Source of the DNA: Hyphomicrobiales bacterium
GTDB lineage: Bacteria > Pseudomonadota > Alphaproteobacteria > Rhizobiales > Rhizobiaceae
Assembly (NCBI GenBank): GCA_900473745.1
Contig: UCMW01000017.1
Coordinates: forward strand, 75,513 to 139,512
Reading direction: 5' to 3'
Length of the DNA: 64,000 nucleotides
Shown: positions 17,562 through 26,689 of the stretch, one piece after another
Layout of the letters: every line of letters begins with the position of its first letter
Numbering within the stretch: position 1 is the first letter of the stretch
Made by a program: the position numbers and the translations under genes
The notes under the pieces: model-generated
Seen by the model: the letters and a program-made list of their open reading frames with translations, nothing else
Told to the model about the DNA's origin: nothing
Databases searched by the model: none

Positions 17562-18554
17562 ATGCTGAACATTTATAAACTGGGCGCCGTTGCAGCGGCC
17601 GCCCTGACGATATCGCTCGTCGCAAATACCGCGACGTCGGCCGAACTGCGCTATGCGCATGTCGGCGCCGAAGGGGACATTCAGACGATATATGCAGCCC
17701 AAGCGGCGGAAGGCATCAAGTCTGCGACCAAGGGGGAAGTCAACGTCACCGTCTATCCCGCGAGTCAGCTCGGCGGTGTGGCTGAGATGGTCGATGGCGT
17801 GCGCATGGGCTCGATCTCGTTGGGCCACCACGACTTCGCGTCGCTTGCCCGCCTTGTGCCCGAGGTTGCGGTCTTCAACGCGCCATTCATCTATCGCGAT
17901 GGCGCCCATGCGCTGGCCGCCACGGATCCAAACAGCTCTCCGGCACTTCAGGCAGTCAACGAGAAGCTGATTGCTCAAGGGGTACGCATTATCGGCCGTA
18001 TCTATCGTGGCGATCGGCATATTTCGTCGAATTTCCCGGTCAAGACGCCGGCGGATCTCGCAGGCAAGCCGTTCCGCGCAGTACCGCTCGAACTCTGGGT
18101 CTCCATGGTCAAGGGCTTCGGCGCTATCCCGACGCCCGTCGAAGTGGCAGAACTCCCGACAGCACTGATGACCGGCGTGGTGGTCGGACAGGAAAACCCG
18201 CTGACCATGATCGCATCCAACAACCTCAATGAGGTCCAGTCGCATCTCTCCATGACTGGGCACATGCGCGCCGTGCTTGCCGTCTTCATCAATGAGGAGA
18301 TCTGGCAAGGCCTCAGCGAAGATCAGAGGACTTCAATCACCAAAGTGCTCGATGACGAGGCGGAAAAATCCCTGAAATTGGCGAGTGAATCCGAGACCAA
18401 GCTGGTGAGTGACCTCAAGGGCCGGGGCATGACGGTCATTACCGAGGCGGACGGGCTTGATCTCGATGCCTTCCGCGAGAAGGTCAGCGCCCAGATCAAG
18501 CAGGATTTCCCGAGCTTCGAACAGCTGATCGCCGAGATCGCGGCTGTGCAATAG
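17562..18554 (+). CDS. TRAP transporter substrate-binding protein (DctP family)
   Basis: A 330-residue periplasmic protein with a clear signal peptide (MLNIYKLGAVAAAALTISLV, cleaved after TSA). The DctP fold features are present, including the conserved Arg-containing segment before the ligand site (GKPFRAVPLELWVSMVKGFG). AAGGAGGAG precedes the ATG. DctP proteins bind organic or sugar acids for sodium-driven uptake. The RpiB-type isomerase in the same operon suggests a sugar-derived substrate. Confidence 0.9.
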   Translation: MLNIYKLGAVAAAALTISLVANTATSAELRYAHVGAEGDIQTIYAAQAAEGIKSATKGEVNVTVYPASQLGGVAEMVDGVRMGSISLGHHDFASLARLVPEVAVFNAPFIYRDGAHALAATDPNSSPALQAVNEKLIAQGVRIIGRIYRGDRHISSNFPVKTPADLAGKPFRAVPLELWVSMVKGFGAIPTPVEVAELPTALMTGVVVGQENPLTMIASNNLNEVQSHLSMTGHMRAVLAVFINEEIWQGLSEDQRTSITKVLDDEAEKSLKLASESETKLVSDLKGRGMTVITEADGLDLDAFREKVSAQIKQDFPSFEQLIAEIAAVQ

Positions 18555-18623
18555 CCAATGCGGAAACGGGAGAGACATGCGTCGCTCCCGTCCTTGTCCT
18601 AGACACCAAATGGAGTTTGCAAG

Positions 18624-19091
18624 ATGCGTCTGCCCGAACGCGTCCTGACCGCAGTTGTTGCCTTGCTGGTCGCAGGACTTGTCCTCGTGCCGACCGCCCA
18701 GGTCGTCATGCGCAACGCTTTCACCCTGCCATTCATCGGGGCCGAAGAACTAACGCGGTTCCTGCTGATCTGCCTCGTTTTCTGTGCCTATCCACTGGTC
18801 GTGCAGAACGGCGAGAACATCGTGATGGGGGAAATCAAAGCCGCTCTACCGGCGCGCCTACGCGCTCTTGTCAATATAGGCATTTCCCTGAGCGCCATAG
18901 CCATATCAGGTTTCCTGGCCTGGGTGACGGCTACCAACATATCCAGAAATTTGACGAATGCCACGCCGACCCTCGGCATCCCTTTCTGGATTTTCCTCGG
19001 GGCGACGTTGTTCGGATTTGCCGGCGCCGTCCTGGTCCATCTGATCCACTTGCGCAAACCACCGCAGGCGGACAAGAACATCGCGGTCTGA
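18624..19091 (+). CDS. TRAP transporter small permease (DctQ family)
   Basis: A 155-residue membrane protein with four hydrophobic segments and the family motif region around RNAFTLPFIGAEELTRFLLI near residue 30. GGAG lies 8 bases before the ATG. It would pair with the large permease encoded 10 bases downstream. Confidence 0.9.
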   Translation: MRLPERVLTAVVALLVAGLVLVPTAQVVMRNAFTLPFIGAEELTRFLLICLVFCAYPLVVQNGENIVMGEIKAALPARLRALVNIGISLSAIAISGFLAWVTATNISRNLTNATPTLGIPFWIFLGATLFGFAGAVLVHLIHLRKPPQADKNIAV

Positions 19092-19101
19092 GGAGCGTCC
19101 C

Positions 19102-20379
19102 ATGGGTTTTCTGGTCGTCATCGCGTTTCTCAGCCTGTTCATCCTCGGATTTCCGGTGGTCTACGCTATCCTCTTGCCATCGATCGTCTATGTGATGATT
19201 GAGGGACTACCTTTTGGCCTGTTGGCGCAGAGGATTACCTATGCGCTCGATTCCTTTCCGCTCGTCGCGGTCCCGCTCTTCATATTCGTCGGCAATCTGA
19301 TGAACCTCTCGGGCATTACCGACCGTATCTTCCGGTTCGCCTATACTCTGGTCGGCCGCATCCCGGGCGGTCTGGCACAGGTCAACGTGTTCGGCAGCCT
19401 TGTATTCTCAGGCATGTCGGGGGCCGCACTTGCTGATATTGGAGGGCTCGGTCGCATCGAGATCGACGCCATGAAGAAGCGGGGCTTCAACCCGGCATTC
19501 GCCGGAGCCGTGACCGCGGCGTCTGCCACGCTCGGGCCGATCTTTCCGCCCTCCATTCCTCTTATCGTCTACGGTTCGGTGACCAGCGTCTCGATAGTCC
19601 AGTTGCTGGTCGCTGGCATCATGCCTGCCATCATATGCACGATCCTGTTGATGCTGACCGTCCTGATCGTGGCCATCCTGCACAATCACCCCCGCGCGGA
19701 ACGTTGGCCGACTGCACGGGAAATTGTCAGCAGTTTTCTACCTGCCCTACCCGCCATCGTCGCGCCACTGCTGATGGTCGGCGGCATGACAGCCGGGGCT
19801 TTCACACCGACCGAAGCGGCGGCGATGACAGCTGTCTATGTCATCTTGATCAGCGGCCTCATCTATCGTGAGCTGACCTTGGCCCATCTGTGGAATTCAG
19901 CTGTGCTGACGGCGCGCAGTTCCAGCGCCATTCTCATCATCGTTGCCTCAGCCGCCTTGTTCGGCTGGATTCTAGCGGTCGAACAGGTGCCGCAAACCTT
20001 TGCCGCCACGCTGCTTGGTCTCTCGAATGATCCGCTGATGCTGCTCGTAATTGCCAACTTGATCTTCTTCGTCGCTGGCATGTTTCTCGATTCGACCACG
20101 GCAACGCTGCTGCTCGTCCCGATCATTGCTCCGCCGCTTGTTCTAGCCGGCGTAGATCCAGTCCAACTCGGGATCGTGACCATCTTCAACCTGATGCTGG
20201 GTCTTCTGACACCGCCGATGGGGCTGTCACTGTTTCTCGTGTCCGACATTGCGAAAGTGTCTGTCCGACAGTTGCTGAAGGCGCTTCTGCCATTTTACGT
20301 CCCGCTCCTTTCCACGCTTGTAATTCTGACCTTTGCGAAGGATTTCACGCTGTGGCTGCCCCGCATGATTGCTCAATAA
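19102..20379 (+). CDS. TRAP transporter large permease (DctM family)
   Basis: A 425-residue polytopic permease with about 12 hydrophobic segments, the FGSLVFSGMSGAALADIGGLG block near residue 95-115 and the LGIVTIFNLMLGLLTPPMGL block near 350, both diagnostic of DctM. It is the ion-coupled transport subunit. GAGGAG precedes its start. Confidence 0.93.
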   Translation: MGFLVVIAFLSLFILGFPVVYAILLPSIVYVMIEGLPFGLLAQRITYALDSFPLVAVPLFIFVGNLMNLSGITDRIFRFAYTLVGRIPGGLAQVNVFGSLVFSGMSGAALADIGGLGRIEIDAMKKRGFNPAFAGAVTAASATLGPIFPPSIPLIVYGSVTSVSIVQLLVAGIMPAIICTILLMLTVLIVAILHNHPRAERWPTAREIVSSFLPALPAIVAPLLMVGGMTAGAFTPTEAAAMTAVYVILISGLIYRELTLAHLWNSAVLTARSSSAILIIVASAALFGWILAVEQVPQTFAATLLGLSNDPLMLLVIANLIFFVAGMFLDSTTATLLLVPIIAPPLVLAGVDPVQLGIVTIFNLMLGLLTPPMGLSLFLVSDIAKVSVRQLLKALLPFYVPLLSTLVILTFAKDFTLWLPRMIAQ

Positions 20380-20395
20380 CCTGGAGAACTTACAT

Positions 20396-20842
20396 ATGCG
20401 CATCGTCATCGGCTCCGATCACGCCGGATTTCCACTCAAGTCCACCATCGTCGATTACATAAAATCGTTGGGCCATGAGGTCACGGATGTCGGTTCCTAC
20501 GATCCTGAGCCTGTCGATTTTCCCGATGTCGCGAAGAACGTGACCGCTTTGATCATCGCCGGCAAAGCAGAACGCGGCCTGCTCGTCTGCGGTACCGGTG
20601 TCGGCGCCTCGATTGCCGCCAACAAGGTAAAAGGCATCCGGGCCGCGGTATGCCATGACGTGCACTCCGCGCACCAGTCGGTGGAACATGACGACGTCAA
20701 TGTCATGTGCATCGGTGCTCAGATCGTCGGCGCCTGGTTGGCCAAAGACCTCGTGGAGGCTTACCTGAAAGCCGAATTTTCGACAGACGAGGATTTTCGC
20801 CGGCGCGTAAGGAAGCTCGCGGAGATGGAGCAAGAAGGCTGA
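20396..20842 (+). CDS. rpiB: RpiB/LacAB-family sugar-phosphate isomerase
   Basis: A 148-residue enzyme with the GSDHAG motif at the N-terminus, the catalytic Cys in LLVCGTGVGASIAANK and the phosphate-binding region CHDVHSA/EHDDVNV. The ATG at 20396 places the conserved VIGSDHAG at residue 4, while the upstream ATG at 20369 would lie inside dctM. Family members isomerise ribose 5-phosphate, allose 6-phosphate, galactose 6-phosphate or tetrulose 4-phosphates. As the last gene of the TRAP unit it implies intracellular phosphorylation of the imported substrate, with no kinase in this unit. Confidence 0.9.
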   Translation: MRIVIGSDHAGFPLKSTIVDYIKSLGHEVTDVGSYDPEPVDFPDVAKNVTALIIAGKAERGLLVCGTGVGASIAANKVKGIRAAVCHDVHSAHQSVEHDDVNVMCIGAQIVGAWLAKDLVEAYLKAEFSTDEDFRRRVRKLAEMEQEG

Positions 20843-21014
20843 CGGTAAGCGTCTGGTTCTCAGGCCACACTGTGGCGACGAAGGCGCAATAGCTCCATCC
20901 CCTTGAGCCACGGTACCGGATTCTCTTGTCCGATAGGCTAAGGGTCTCGACGGTGATGGGGCGTCAGTCGCTCTTTAGGAAGCGAAAAAGCCCCACACCG
21001 CAGCCTGGTATTGA

Positions 21015-21850
21015 TCACAACACGGCATTGAGGTCCTTCGGCACGGTTATCAGATAGACCGGATCGAGCCTCCCTCCGGGGACAAGCATGCGTTTGCCCT
21101 TGCCCAGATCGATCGCCCTCTTTTCCAGACGCTTGAGCCACGCATGAGAGTGACGACCCGCGAAGAAGAAGAGCAGGCGTTTCACCTTGACGCTGTCACA
21201 GTCGATCAGCAGCTTTTGCAACCGCCTCGGACTGAAATTCGCCGCGCCTTGCATGATCATGTCGGCCTGATGGAAACTCTCATGGCGTGGCAATTCATCG
21301 AGCATTTCCAGATAGGCGCGCTCGGGCTGGGAGAGTGTCAATGGCCAATCCCATTGCCCCCACGCAAGCGAGGTCAGGCTACCACCCTGAAAGCGGCTGA
21401 GATCGTGGCCCGTTCCGTCCGCGATATTCGAGGCCAGACTGCCAAACGACTGCGTGATCTGATCTTTGCGGAAGAGGGTCGCGCTGTTGTGATAGACAAA
21501 ATGCTGAGGAAGGTTCAGCTTATCCAACCAAGTTGGCGGCTTTTCCGGCCCGTAAAGATGGACGGTCTTCGTCTGATGCGAGAGATAATGGGCAAAGCCC
21601 TGAAGCTCCAATGCTGTGCGCCCACCCACATGGAGCGGCGTTCGCAATAGCAGGATCTGAAGGGAAATAACGACTTGCTGGCAGCTTTGTAAACACTGCG
21701 CACCGGCTGTTCCAGCCAGCCGTTCTTGACGTAATAGGCGCGCAAATTGCTGGCGATACCGCGCCCTTCCAGCCACGCTGCATTCACAACCAGTCCTTCG
21801 GGAAGATCTTTCTCGAGTTGGTTTAGATGCGACGCAGATTGCACAGCCAT
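21015..21850 (-). pseudogene. frameshifted AbiEi-family antitoxin homologue
   Basis: The N-terminal winged-helix domain (QLEKDLPEGLVVNAAWLEGRGIAS, ending GWLEQPVRSVY) is read from 21850. The rest (QQVVISLQILLLRTPLHVGGR through TVPKDLNAVL) is read in a different frame from about 21690. The join lacks several residues found in family members between VY and QQVV, consistent with a small out-of-frame deletion. No AbiEii-type nucleotidyltransferase toxin follows between 20843 and 21015. The locus is therefore a toxin-less remnant of a type IV system. Confidence 0.75.
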
Positions 21851-21871
21851 GTTGAGGATATTACCCGGGTC

Positions 21872-22228
21872 TTAAATGACATCCAAGTTTGGAGATGCCA
21901 GAAAATGCTCAGCATAATTGACCCTATTTGATGAATCCCAAACCTGATACGTCAAGCGTCCGCCTCTGGGGGGCGAGTTTTCCGAGCAACCATGTGGAAC
22001 AACCGCATACACGGCAGTTCCTTCCTTGGTGCCCGTACCGGTTTGCGGCCCGTCCAGCAAACCGGCGGCGCGCAGCGCATGAGCGGCGCTAAAAATGCAC
22101 GCTTGCCGTCTTTCAGCACTTCAAGCAAAGCCTCTGGCCCTGAGCGGAAGAAATCAAAGAGGACAACGCTAAAAATTGGTGATGCTTCATGCGGTGCATC
22201 ATCACCAACAATGCAATGGAGGGCATAG
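21872..22228 (-). pseudogene. frameshifted gene of unknown function
   Basis: Two adjacent minus-strand frames carry protein-like sequence that appears to continue across a one-base shift near 22080. The first has CIVGDDAPHEASPIFSVVLF through GKRAFLAPL. The second has AHALRAAGLLDGPQTGTGTK through FLASPNLDVI. No upstream start is clear. I do not recognise the family. It lies in the same decayed accessory patch as the AbiEi remnant and accounts for most of the gap before HigA. Confidence 0.4.
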
Positions 22229-22263
22229 ACAGGCTGATGTTACACAACATTGCCACTTGTTGC

Positions 22264-22659
22264 TTAAGCAGTGAGCTGCCCGCCCCGGCTGTTTGCCCTG
22301 CTCGGCCTGATCAAAACCTCTGCAGATATGCCGAGGCGAGCGTGCAGTTGGCGGATCATGTCGATCGACAGGCTTCGCTTGCGGTTCAGTACATCTGCGA
22401 CACGGTTACGCGGCCCAATCATCGGTTCGAGATCCTTGCGGGTTAAGCCTTGCTGCTCCATCCGAAAACGGATTGCTTCCACCGGATCAGGGGGATCCAT
22501 TGGACAAGTCTTTGCTTCGTAGGCATCAATGAGGGTCGCCAGAATATCCAGCCGGTCTCCCTCTGGAGTGCCCGCTTTTGCTCCCCACAAAGTTTCGACC
22601 TGAGCAAGAGCTTCGTCGTAATCCGCTTCTGATCGGATGGGCTTCAGATCAGCTGCCAT
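22264..22659 (-). CDS. higA: HigA-type antitoxin (helix-turn-helix)
   Basis: A 131-residue antitoxin. The N-terminal half is helical and acidic, as in the longer HigA proteins, and a C-terminal helix-turn-helix (LTRKDLEPMIGPRNRVADVLNRKR) spans about 73-100. The start overlaps the higB stop by 11 bases, the usual toxin-first HigBA order. It would neutralise HigB and repress the pair at the palindromic site 22989-23010. Confidence 0.9.
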   Translation of the reverse strand: MAADLKPIRSEADYDEALAQVETLWGAKAGTPEGDRLDILATLIDAYEAKTCPMDPPDPVEAIRFRMEQQGLTRKDLEPMIGPRNRVADVLNRKRSLSIDMIRQLHARLGISAEVLIRPSRANSRGGQLTA

Positions 22660-22972
22660 GTTCGATCTCCTTCACATCGATCTTGTCGTATGCCTTGTGC
22701 GTCCCAATCCACTTGACCCAGACGATGCTCTTCTCGAAGTCAGCGGCAACGATTAATCGGTGATCATTGCCTTTGATGTTGAAGACGATCCGCTCCGCGC
22801 TGACGATGCTAGCAGTCGCATATAGTCGCTTCACATCCGCGGAACTGGTCCACTGCGCTTTGCTCACTTCGTCGAACCATGCGTCCAGGGCAGCCTTCAC
22901 CGCAGGTTGTCCCTTGTCGCCAGCCAGTTGGTCGACATATTGCCGGAGGGTGCGCCTGGCTATGATCCTCAT
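22649..22972 (-). CDS. higB: HigB-type toxin (mRNA interferase)
   Basis: A 107-residue RelE-fold toxin (MRIIARRTLRQYV, then VFNIKGNDHRLIVAADFEKS and IGTHKAYDKID). HigB toxins cleave mRNA on the ribosome, and the conserved basic and His residues near the C-terminus are present. The ATG at 22972 overlaps the stop of the upstream helix-turn-helix gene as ATGA, so translation may be coupled to it. A GTG at 22981 is a less likely start. Confidence 0.9.
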   Translation of the reverse strand: MRIIARRTLRQYVDQLAGDKGQPAVKAALDAWFDEVSKAQWTSSADVKRLYATASIVSAERIVFNIKGNDHRLIVAADFEKSIVWVKWIGTHKAYDKIDVKEIEHGS

Positions 22973-23769
22973 AGCGCACACATAGCACGAGACCGAATTG
23001 GTCTCAATTCAAATTCTGCGCCTACATGGAAGGTCGCTTCGAGCTTCTGGGACATCCGACTGCGTCGCCGTCTAAAGAAACGGATCCACGCCTCTGAATT
23101 CGGATCCGTATCGGCAGGAGGCCAGTGACCTGGCAGACAATAGCCTGTTTTTCCATTTTTGCTCGCTCGCACCTCCAACGCATCGAGTGTTCCCAGGCCG
23201 CGAGCACCCAACCAATTTCGCCAATGGCGTAACTGCTCGGTTTGAGAGTCTCCCACGAAGATCGCCGGCACTGCCGGTTGCACATTGGCGGATATCGAGG
23301 GCTCCTCGCGCGCGTTAGGTTTATATATTTTTTCTTTCTCTGGATTCGGTGGACATATCTGACCGCCTTTGTCGGACAGATCTGACTGCCTTTCCGGACG
23401 TATGTGACCGCCTTCACGCGCCCTAAGGGTGACAATTCTGTCCGTCTTTTCACGTGCCTCGGATGCTCGTAAAATCGACAGCGCAGAGGGACGATATTCT
23501 GTGTTGTGCCCTGTGCCATTCCCGCGCCGGACATCGAGCCACTCCGTGTCTTCGAGTTCCCGGATCGCACGCTGGATGGTCTTGACGCTCTTGCCGGTCG
23601 CGTCGGCAATCGTTTGATAGGACGGCCACGCCTTCTCGGTGTGGCCGTTCATGTGTGTGGTGACGATATACAGAGCCACCGACCGAGCACTATCGCTGAG
23701 ATCCTTGTCGCAGCTCAGCTGTTGGAGCCACTGCAGCTTCACTTCCCTGAAGGGTCGACGAACACTCAT
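22969..23769 (-). CDS. helix-turn-helix domain protein of accessory-element type
   Basis: A 266-residue protein with a DNA-binding winged helix at about 25-85 (WPSYQTIADATGKSVKTIQRAIREL), a low-complexity charged linker, and a C-terminal part with WRNWLGARGLGTL and a Ser/Arg-rich end. Such proteins are common on rhizobial plasmids and prophage-like islands, sometimes as replication or phage regulators. GGAGG lies 5 bases before the ATG at 23769. The last 12 codons cover the HigBA palindrome, so its present C-terminus may be a recent fusion to the toxin-antitoxin promoter region. Confidence 0.7.
   Translation of the reverse strand: MSVRRPFREVKLQWLQQLSCDKDLSDSARSVALYIVTTHMNGHTEKAWPSYQTIADATGKSVKTIQRAIRELEDTEWLDVRRGNGTGHNTEYRPSALSILRASEAREKTDRIVTLRAREGGHIRPERQSDLSDKGGQICPPNPEKEKIYKPNAREEPSISANVQPAVPAIFVGDSQTEQLRHWRNWLGARGLGTLDALEVRASKNGKTGYCLPGHWPPADTDPNSEAWIRFFRRRRSRMSQKLEATFHVGAEFELRPIRSRAMCAL
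22989..23010. promoter_or_regulatory. candidate HigBA operator (nested inverted repeats)
   Basis: GAGACC-gaatt-GGTCTC (22989-23005) overlaps GAATTG-gtct-CAATTC (22995-23010). The site is 17 bases upstream of the higB start and lies inside the 3' end of the preceding gene. HigA proteins repress their operon at such palindromes. Confidence 0.6.
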
Positions 23770-23955
23770 GCGACCCTCCAAGCAGTCTGGAACAGGCAGG
23801 AAAAGCCTGCAGGAAAGGCCCGAACAAGTGGGACAGGAAAAATCCTAAGTTGTTGTTTTTGCTCACACTTCTGTCTTGCCTCACCGTGAGCTAACTCTTT
23901 GGATTCAATCAATAACGGCGTGCCCTCCGGACCCACCATCTTTTCAGTTGCCTGA

Positions 23956-24573
23956 TCAGTTCGTGTCTTCGAACGCGACGGAGATGCGAAGCTCCACTTC
24001 GTCGGAAATGAACGGCACGTAATAGGTAACGCCGAACTCGGAACGCTTGATCTTGGTGGTCGCATCAAACCCCACGGTCAACAGCGACGACATCGGATTG
24101 ACGGCGACGCCCACGAGCCGGGTGCGCAGTTTCACGGGCTTGGTGATGTCGCGGATCGTCAGGAGCCCCGATATGACCGCTTCGGTTCCATCCACCTTGA
24201 CCGAGGTCGATTTGAATTTCGCAGTCGGAAATTTCTCGATATCGAAAAAGTCCGACGTCTTCAGATGTGCGTCCAGCGCCGTGCTCGTCGATACGATCCC
24301 AGACAACTGGATGTCGATGTCGACCTGGCCATCCTCGGGATGCTTGGGATCGATCTTCAGCGTGCCGCTCAGGCCGCCTACGAGCCCGGTATATCGCGAG
24401 ATGTCGAAATGGCTGACCTCGAAAACGATATGGCTGTGATTCGGGTCGATCGAGTAGGTGCCGGCTGCCAAAAGGCTGGGATCGGGCTTGCCCATGTCTT
24501 CGATCGACATGTCTTGAGCCAGAGCTGAAAATGCCATGCCGGCGAAGAGTGCCGAATAGATGATTGCTTTCAT
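23956..24573 (-). CDS. YceI-family periplasmic lipocalin-like protein
   Basis: A 205-residue secreted protein with a signal peptide (ending SALAQ near residue 20) and a YceI beta-barrel: GTYSIDPNHSHIVFEVSHF, DIEKFPTAKFKST and GLLTIRDITKPV. Family members bind isoprenoid-type lipids and are stress- or base-induced. It is monocistronic, reading away from the Wzz-like gene's strand-mate across a 352-base gap. Confidence 0.9.
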   Translation of the reverse strand: MKAIIYSALFAGMAFSALAQDMSIEDMGKPDPSLLAAGTYSIDPNHSHIVFEVSHFDISRYTGLVGGLSGTLKIDPKHPEDGQVDIDIQLSGIVSTSTALDAHLKTSDFFDIEKFPTAKFKSTSVKVDGTEAVISGLLTIRDITKPVKLRTRLVGVAVNPMSSLLTVGFDATTKIKRSEFGVTYYVPFISDEVELRISVAFEDTN

Positions 24574-24925
24574 GTGATCGCTTCCAATGCCCGGGCCGGA
24601 ACCCGCAGCGTTGCAGCTGCCACAGATGTCCGGTGCCGGGGAGTTTGCTGGACGCTACGCCATCAAGGCCGCAGCGCACCTCTTCGAGAGGCGATCGTCT
24701 CGCTATGTGGCTCGTTCTGCCGAACGGTTACGAACAAGCGTCGTCGGGCTACGATTGAAAGAAGCCTGCCCTTCGGCCTTCGCCTGCCATGCTGCCCGAC
24801 CAGCATGCGATGGAACAGGTGTGAGGTCGATGATGTGATAAAAACAAGGCGCCTGCTCTCTGACCCCAAGACTGTCATTGGCGCTGCATCACGCTCCGTA
24901 CGCCTGTGCCCACCTCGAAACAGGA
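24574..24925. other. 352-base intergenic region, no gene recognised
   Basis: This lies between the start of yceI and the end of the polysaccharide co-polymerase gene, both on the minus strand. It must hold the yceI promoter. The open frames in it overlap the neighbouring gene in antisense and show no family features. No strong hairpin with a T-run was seen. Confidence 0.5.
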
Positions 24926-26593
24926 TCAATCCCGCCGCCTCATCTGCCGATACAACGCAAATCCGGCTGCAAGCACGATCCCCAGACCGAGGCCGAACAG
25001 GCCACCACCGAAGGTGCCGGCCATCAGCAGGACCTTGCGGCCCGGACCGTCGGGCGCCTGCGCCGGGAAGGCTTCGGCGACGATGCGGACATTGCTCGTG
25101 TAGAGGCTCATCTCGGCGGCCGTTTCTTCGCTGCGCTTGAGCACTGCCTCGTAGACGTCACGCGCGGCTTTCGCCTTGCGCTCCAGTTCGCTGAGTTCGA
25201 TCAGCGCCGTCGAATTGGTCGCCTGGGAGGCCTTCTGGACATTGAGTTCCTTGAGGATGTCGGCTTCCTCCTTCTGGGCCGACTCGTAGGCGCTGCGGGC
25301 AGCAACGACCATCCGTTCGAGCTCCAAGCGGATCTGCCGTTCGATATCCCCCAGCGACGCCTTGGCCGACTGCAATTGCGGATGCCGCGGACCAAGGCGT
25401 TCCGTCAGGCTGCTCACATTGGCCGACAGGCTCGCATACTGATTGCGGAGATCTCCGAGCGTCCGGGAAGCGGCCGCGTCGCCGACGAGAACGTCGTTGA
25501 TGTCGAGCCGGGAAACGGTATCAAGCTGCGCCTTGGCCTCGATGATCTTCTGTTGTGCGGCAACGAGCAGGTCGTCGAGGGACTGCAGACGCTTGTCGGC
25601 AATCTGGTCACCGCCGACGGCAAAGAGATCGTTCTGCGAGGTGAAGGCGCGCACTTCCGCCTCGGCGGCGATGACGGCCTTGCTGAGCGCCGTCAACTGA
25701 TTGACCAGGCTCGTATTGACGCTGCCGAAACTGTCTTCGGCATTGACGCGGCTGTCCTTAAGATAGGCGGCCACCAACGAATTGGCGATCGCGGCTGACT
25801 TCTCCGCCTCCCTGGTCGTCACCTTCACCTGGAAGATGAACGTGCCCTCCTGCCGTGACACCAGGATCTGCTTCTGCAGGTTGGAGATCACCCGGTTCAT
25901 GTCGGTGGCGGCATTGTCGGAAGACTGGCCCTGGAACTCGGGATCGGCAGTGAGCTTCAGATTGCCGGCCACAGTCTCGAGCACGGTGCGCGACGTTATG
26001 ATCTGCGTCTGGCTGTCGATCGTGGCATTCAGCACTTCCGGCGACGTCGCCCTGTCGTTCTCGACGAGCTCGACGGCAAGCTTCTGCGGATCGAAATAGA
26101 GAGTCGCGGTCGCGCTGTATTTCTTGGCCAGCAGCGTCGTCATGGCGCCGCCTGCAAGCGCGCAGACGACGGCACCTGCGAGCACCGCCATGCGATAGCG
26201 CCAGGCAGCAAGTGCGACGAACTTCAGGTCGATGACGAGTGGAGCGTCGGATGTCGTGACCGGCGGCGATACGGCTGCCGGGCGCGATTCCGGCAAGGGC
26301 TCCTGCACTGCGTCGCGATGCGCATCCCAATGCACATCCTGTGGTGCGTCATTGCCGCCCGAGAGATCCCAGCCGAACCGTTCGCGGGCCCTCTGCTCGA
26401 TGTCGTCCATGGTGAGCGGCCGGCGGGAACGTGGCTCCTGGGCCTCACGCTCATCGACAGACGCGCCGAGATAGCGGCGCAAGCTGACATTCGCGCCTCC
26501 CGCCGGAGACGTAGCTTGTGCACCGGCGTCGCTACGCCTGGAGTCGAAGTCGCCCATCCCTCGGGTTAGATCTTTCACGATTGTCTTGCCCAT
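24926..26593 (-). CDS. Wzz/GumC-type polysaccharide co-polymerase (exopolysaccharide chain-length protein)
   Basis: A 555-residue inner-membrane protein with a long Arg/Pro-rich cytoplasmic N-terminus (about 120 residues), a first membrane span near 133-155, a Wzz domain (ATLYFDPQKLAVELVEND, then SQTQIITSRTVLETV), a long coiled coil through about 300-480 (EAEVRAFTSQ, LGPRHPQLQSAKASL), and a second span near 525-548. It ends after the second span with no tyrosine autokinase domain, so any BY-kinase must be encoded elsewhere. It controls polymer length or export. A broken GH5 cellulase gene lies just upstream. Confidence 0.88.
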   Translation of the reverse strand: MGKTIVKDLTRGMGDFDSRRSDAGAQATSPAGGANVSLRRYLGASVDEREAQEPRSRRPLTMDDIEQRARERFGWDLSGGNDAPQDVHWDAHRDAVQEPLPESRPAAVSPPVTTSDAPLVIDLKFVALAAWRYRMAVLAGAVVCALAGGAMTTLLAKKYSATATLYFDPQKLAVELVENDRATSPEVLNATIDSQTQIITSRTVLETVAGNLKLTADPEFQGQSSDNAATDMNRVISNLQKQILVSRQEGTFIFQVKVTTREAEKSAAIANSLVAAYLKDSRVNAEDSFGSVNTSLVNQLTALSKAVIAAEAEVRAFTSQNDLFAVGGDQIADKRLQSLDDLLVAAQQKIIEAKAQLDTVSRLDINDVLVGDAAASRTLGDLRNQYASLSANVSSLTERLGPRHPQLQSAKASLGDIERQIRLELERMVVAARSAYESAQKEEADILKELNVQKASQATNSTALIELSELERKAKAARDVYEAVLKRSEETAAEMSLYTSNVRIVAEAFPAQAPDGPGRKVLLMAGTFGGGLFGLGLGIVLAAGFALYRQMRRRD

Positions 26594-26689
26594 ACGTGTA
26601 GAGGTACAGCGGACGTCAAAAGACGCCCGTTTCTTGCCGAACTATGAGTATTTACGGTTAATTAAGTCTTATCCCGCAGGCGGAATACG

